64,000 nt of DNA from the NCBI RefSeq assembly GCF_964355755.1, contig NC_092670.1:30987795-31051794 (forward strand). Reading direction: 5' to 3'. Origin of the DNA: Antedon mediterranea. Its lineage: Eukaryota > Echinodermata > Crinoidea > Comatulida > Antedonidae. Both the position numbers and the translations under genes were made by a program. Positions within the stretch are counted from its first letter, which is position 1. Each line of letters begins with the position of its first letter. Of this stretch, positions 61,401-64,000 are shown one piece after another. The notes under the pieces were generated by a model. That model was not told the DNA's origin. It saw only the letters and a program-made list of their open reading frames with translations, and did no database searches.

Positions 61401-64000
61401 CTAAAAATAAACAATGATTATACGTTATCCTTAGAAATAAATTGTTGGTTTGTGATCTCTTTAAGGTTGTCTTGGTAATGCAAAATACTCTTTAGTTAGA
61501 GAGACGCACCTTGTGTAAATAATACCACATGAGCCCACATCCTCCCTGCTTATATAATAACTTATGTCTATATGGTAATCTACGCCTACATTTTAAACAC
61601 TAAGTTGTATGACCTTATATTTTAGTACAATCATTTGCTAACTGTGTAATTTATTGACTGGCCAAACATGCTATGTCACAACAACGTAATGCTTCGCCAA
61701 TAACGTTAATTTGAGATTTCAAAAATTATGTAGAAGCCATTCTAATCAATTAGTCGGCTCCTCTATGTTAGATATTTATTGAAATAAAAATAAAACAGGC
61801 ATTTGCAAGGATTGCTCACGATGTATGTATGGGAAAAATGTGAGTCGAAAGACAAAAAAAAAAAGGTTGTTCACGACCACTATTAATAGAAAATTCTTTT
61901 TTTAAAATTTATATTATATATTGACATTTATATAATTATTTAGTTATTATTATCATTTAATATCGAAACTATGTACTCTAATCAATGGCAAACATACAGT
62001 AACAGCGGGTATACGCACTGGTCTTCGTGGATTTCCTTATTTTTAATACCAAATATTAGGATTGTAAAGTAACTCAAAATAGCACTATGTTGATAAACCT
62101 TTGTTTCAGTGTCACATAGTCGTCCAGAAAAAAAATAGATGACAATTACACACGTCTGACCTATGGGATGACATCAGTTAGACAACATCCAAACTCTTCA
62201 TATTGAAATGGACACGGTGAAGAAATGAATTAAAATCCCTGATGTAATATTTACCAATCAATCGGTATACCGTACCATTTATCTAAATATTTTTCTTCTT
62301 TTTGTAGAGCTCTACTGTCAATATTTGCATTATTGGTTGTCCTGGGAACTGTCCACGACTACACTATAAAACAGAAACTTAAAAATAGAAACCACGTTTA
62401 TGAAAAGGAACAAGACATTCATATGGAAAAGAACAACGACAACCTCGGATACCACGCAAAGGAAAGTAAGATTGACTTGGATTCACAAGAGAAGGGCGAG
62501 GTAGATAACAAGGCGTTTGAAGCAACTGAAGAAAGTGCCGCATCATCTAATACACGTGAAATAAAACGGTCAAGCAGCAATAAAAAAGCTTCTCCGCCAG
62601 ACGAAAACTCTAATGAGAAACGACTTCAAACCAATAAGAACCTTCCAATACAGAAATGTTCGTATTACTATTATAATTATTTCGGTTGTTTATGTACAAA
62701 CAATAGAAGTGTATACGTATTTTTTCATACATTTGTAAAATATAAACACAATAACAATTGCCACAAGCGTTACAATAAGCAACTTTCAGCGGTATACATT
62801 TTTTAATCGTGAAATGGTAAGAATGTTGACCGTCATAGTTTGTCTTATTTTGTCGTTGATGAAGACATTTATTCCCAATCCATCGATACATAGATGGGAC
62901 TTTCAGCTTTATTGTCGCCTGTTGGTGGGTTGACATTAATTAAATCGAATTCCCGCTCTTTACTAAACATCCTTTACAATTTAAATCATGAGGCCGTGGT
63001 TTGAACAGCTTATATCTTTTGTTAATAACATTTTCTTTATAGTGACGAGTACTGAAAATGTCTTTGAAAAAGTGTTACTATCATTTTCGGCAACAAGAAA
63101 CGGATCCAAGATATTTGACATTGGGAACAGTTCCAGACAACTGGGGTGTTTGAACGGAATCAGGGTTTTAAGTATGTGGTGGGTGATACTTGGACACTCT
63201 TTGTATTTTGCCATTGCACGATATGGTAAGACTTTTATTATGAATAGTATATTAGCGTAAGCATAACACACTGTTCAACTAGCTATATCAGTAATCAATT
63301 ATATACCAAGCATCGTAGTAATAGAATGAGTTAGAACGTTAATATCGCATAAAACCACCCTATTGCACCAACAATTAGTGCGTCTGATTTAGCAAAGTTT
63401 CTCTTAGCGTTAACCGTATACTGTTACTATAGTTGGAATAGGTTTAGATTGAAGAAACACGATTAACAATTTTCTGTGATTTTACAATTAGATAACCCAG
63501 CACATGTATACAGCCTTGCCACTGATCTTACGTTTGCAGCAATTGTCAACGCTACATTTTCCGTAGATACTTTCTTTGTGTTAAGGTAATGAACATACAT
63601 TTTAGATTTGTTAAAAGATCAATAATAATAGTTCGAATGTTGATCTGAATGCAAAATAAGATTTCGAAGTTTGGAAAAAGCTATGGGTTTTACATTCTTT
63701 AGCCTTTGATTATTATCATTGTCATGTCATTGTTGTTTATACACAAGTACATTAAACAATGAAGTTTATGACGACGATAATTATTATAACTTTAATGATA
63801 AAACAAGCTTTATTTATTTTTTAGTGGCCTTCTTCTTACGTATCTCACTTTGAAACATCTTAAAAAGACAAATGGTCGAATCAACTGGTTACTGTTCTAT
63901 TTTCATCGATTTTGGAGATTGACGCCCTCATATATGATGAGCATTGGTATATTATCAACCCTATTTGTCTATTTCGGCAAAGGAATAGGAAAAAATGAAT
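58487..64000 (+). CDS. NRF-6-like membrane acyltransferase, paralogue C (first 8 exons; truncated by window end)
   Basis: Exons: 58487-58901, 59948-60087, 60549-60624, 60966-61077, 62308 to about 62657, 63043-63225, 63492-63585, 63826 to beyond 64000. The first ATG is at 58487. The in-frame ATG at 58499 has a better context (AAGATGG), so the protein may start four codons later. A hydrophobic signal peptide follows (TVLFVFCLLLAKFADC). The NRF part shows DYDLC, FETKQCG, ICSPASC and FQCIDEVPW. A membrane segment (ALLSIFALLVVLG) and a charged loop come next. AT3 begins with the same R-X10-H motif (about residues 405-416), followed by LLLTYLTLKHL and FYFHRFWRLTP. The end of exon 5 is uncertain: donors at 62657, 62693 and 62708 all fit the phase, and 62657 gives a length closest to paralogue A. 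Confidence 0.93.
59017..59352 (+). mobile_element. Helitron 5'-end segment in intron 1 of paralogue C
   Basis: It starts A|TCTATATATAAATTCTGG and matches 47241-47535 over most of its length. A GAGCGAACGAAGCGAG palindrome at about 59868-59884 could belong to a 3' hairpin, but no CTRR-T end follows at the right distance, so the 3' border is undetermined. Confidence 0.55.
61078..62307. other. Intron 4 of paralogue C
   Basis: AT-rich sequence of 1.2 kb. I see no repeat end, open frame or RNA gene that can be supported. Confidence 0.4.

Noticed and set aside
62657-62806. Extension of paralogue C exon 5 to the stop at 62804
   Set aside because: It turns AT-rich with a Tyr/Asn-rich translation, and the next exon clearly belongs to the same domain, so the frame must be left by splicing before it.
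1-64000. tRNA genes, snRNA genes, viral or bacterial genes
   Set aside because: None could be recognised on either strand. All confident coding sequence is split animal-type genes or retroelement remains.

Overview
The window comes from an animal nuclear genome. It is AT-rich, its genes are split by GT-AG introns, and it is crowded with transposon copies. The recurring AGGCCT-type words, a 5S-rRNA-derived SINE, Helitrons and a Penelope-like element suggest a marine invertebrate, perhaps an echinoderm; this is inference from composition, not proof.

Layout. (1) 1-1305 holds the 3' end of one Helitron joined directly to a complete second Helitron. (2) 1491-6089, minus strand, is the 5' part of a gene for a small secreted Cys-rich protein. 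Its three short exons were found by reading the strand and splice sites; it runs off the left edge. (3) 9006-27675, plus strand, is a complete 17-exon gene for Elongator subunit 2 (ELP2, WD40; 838 aa) whose exon phases all close. Its introns carry a 2.2-kb foldback element, a Penelope-like fragment split by a DNA transposon with a 10-bp target duplication, several MITEs and a 5S-derived SINE. (4) 29176-46471, 49057-56933 and 58487->64000, plus strand, are three tandem paralogues of the NRF-6-like membrane acyltransferase family (NRF domain plus acyltransferase-3 domain). The first two are complete (780 and 745 aa, 14 exons each). The third is cut by the right edge in exon 8. Many exon lengths are identical between paralogues, so the array arose by tandem duplication of an already intron-rich gene.

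Mobile DNA explains much of the non-coding sequence. The largest item is a 4.7-kb element (30769-35503) in intron 3 of the first acyltransferase. Its long terminal inverted repeats are themselves built from about 20-bp tandem units. Nested inside is a Helitron (31533-33354), which in turn contains two LINE-type 3' tails. A second copy of the same Helitron (35931-37260) lacks these tails and acts as an empty-site control.

ELP2 works in tRNA wobble-uridine modification. The acyltransferases are multi-pass membrane proteins probably concerned with lipid or small-molecule acylation or transport. The two gene groups have no evident functional link. I saw no prokaryotic-type system, CRISPR array, tRNA gene or intact transposase gene.
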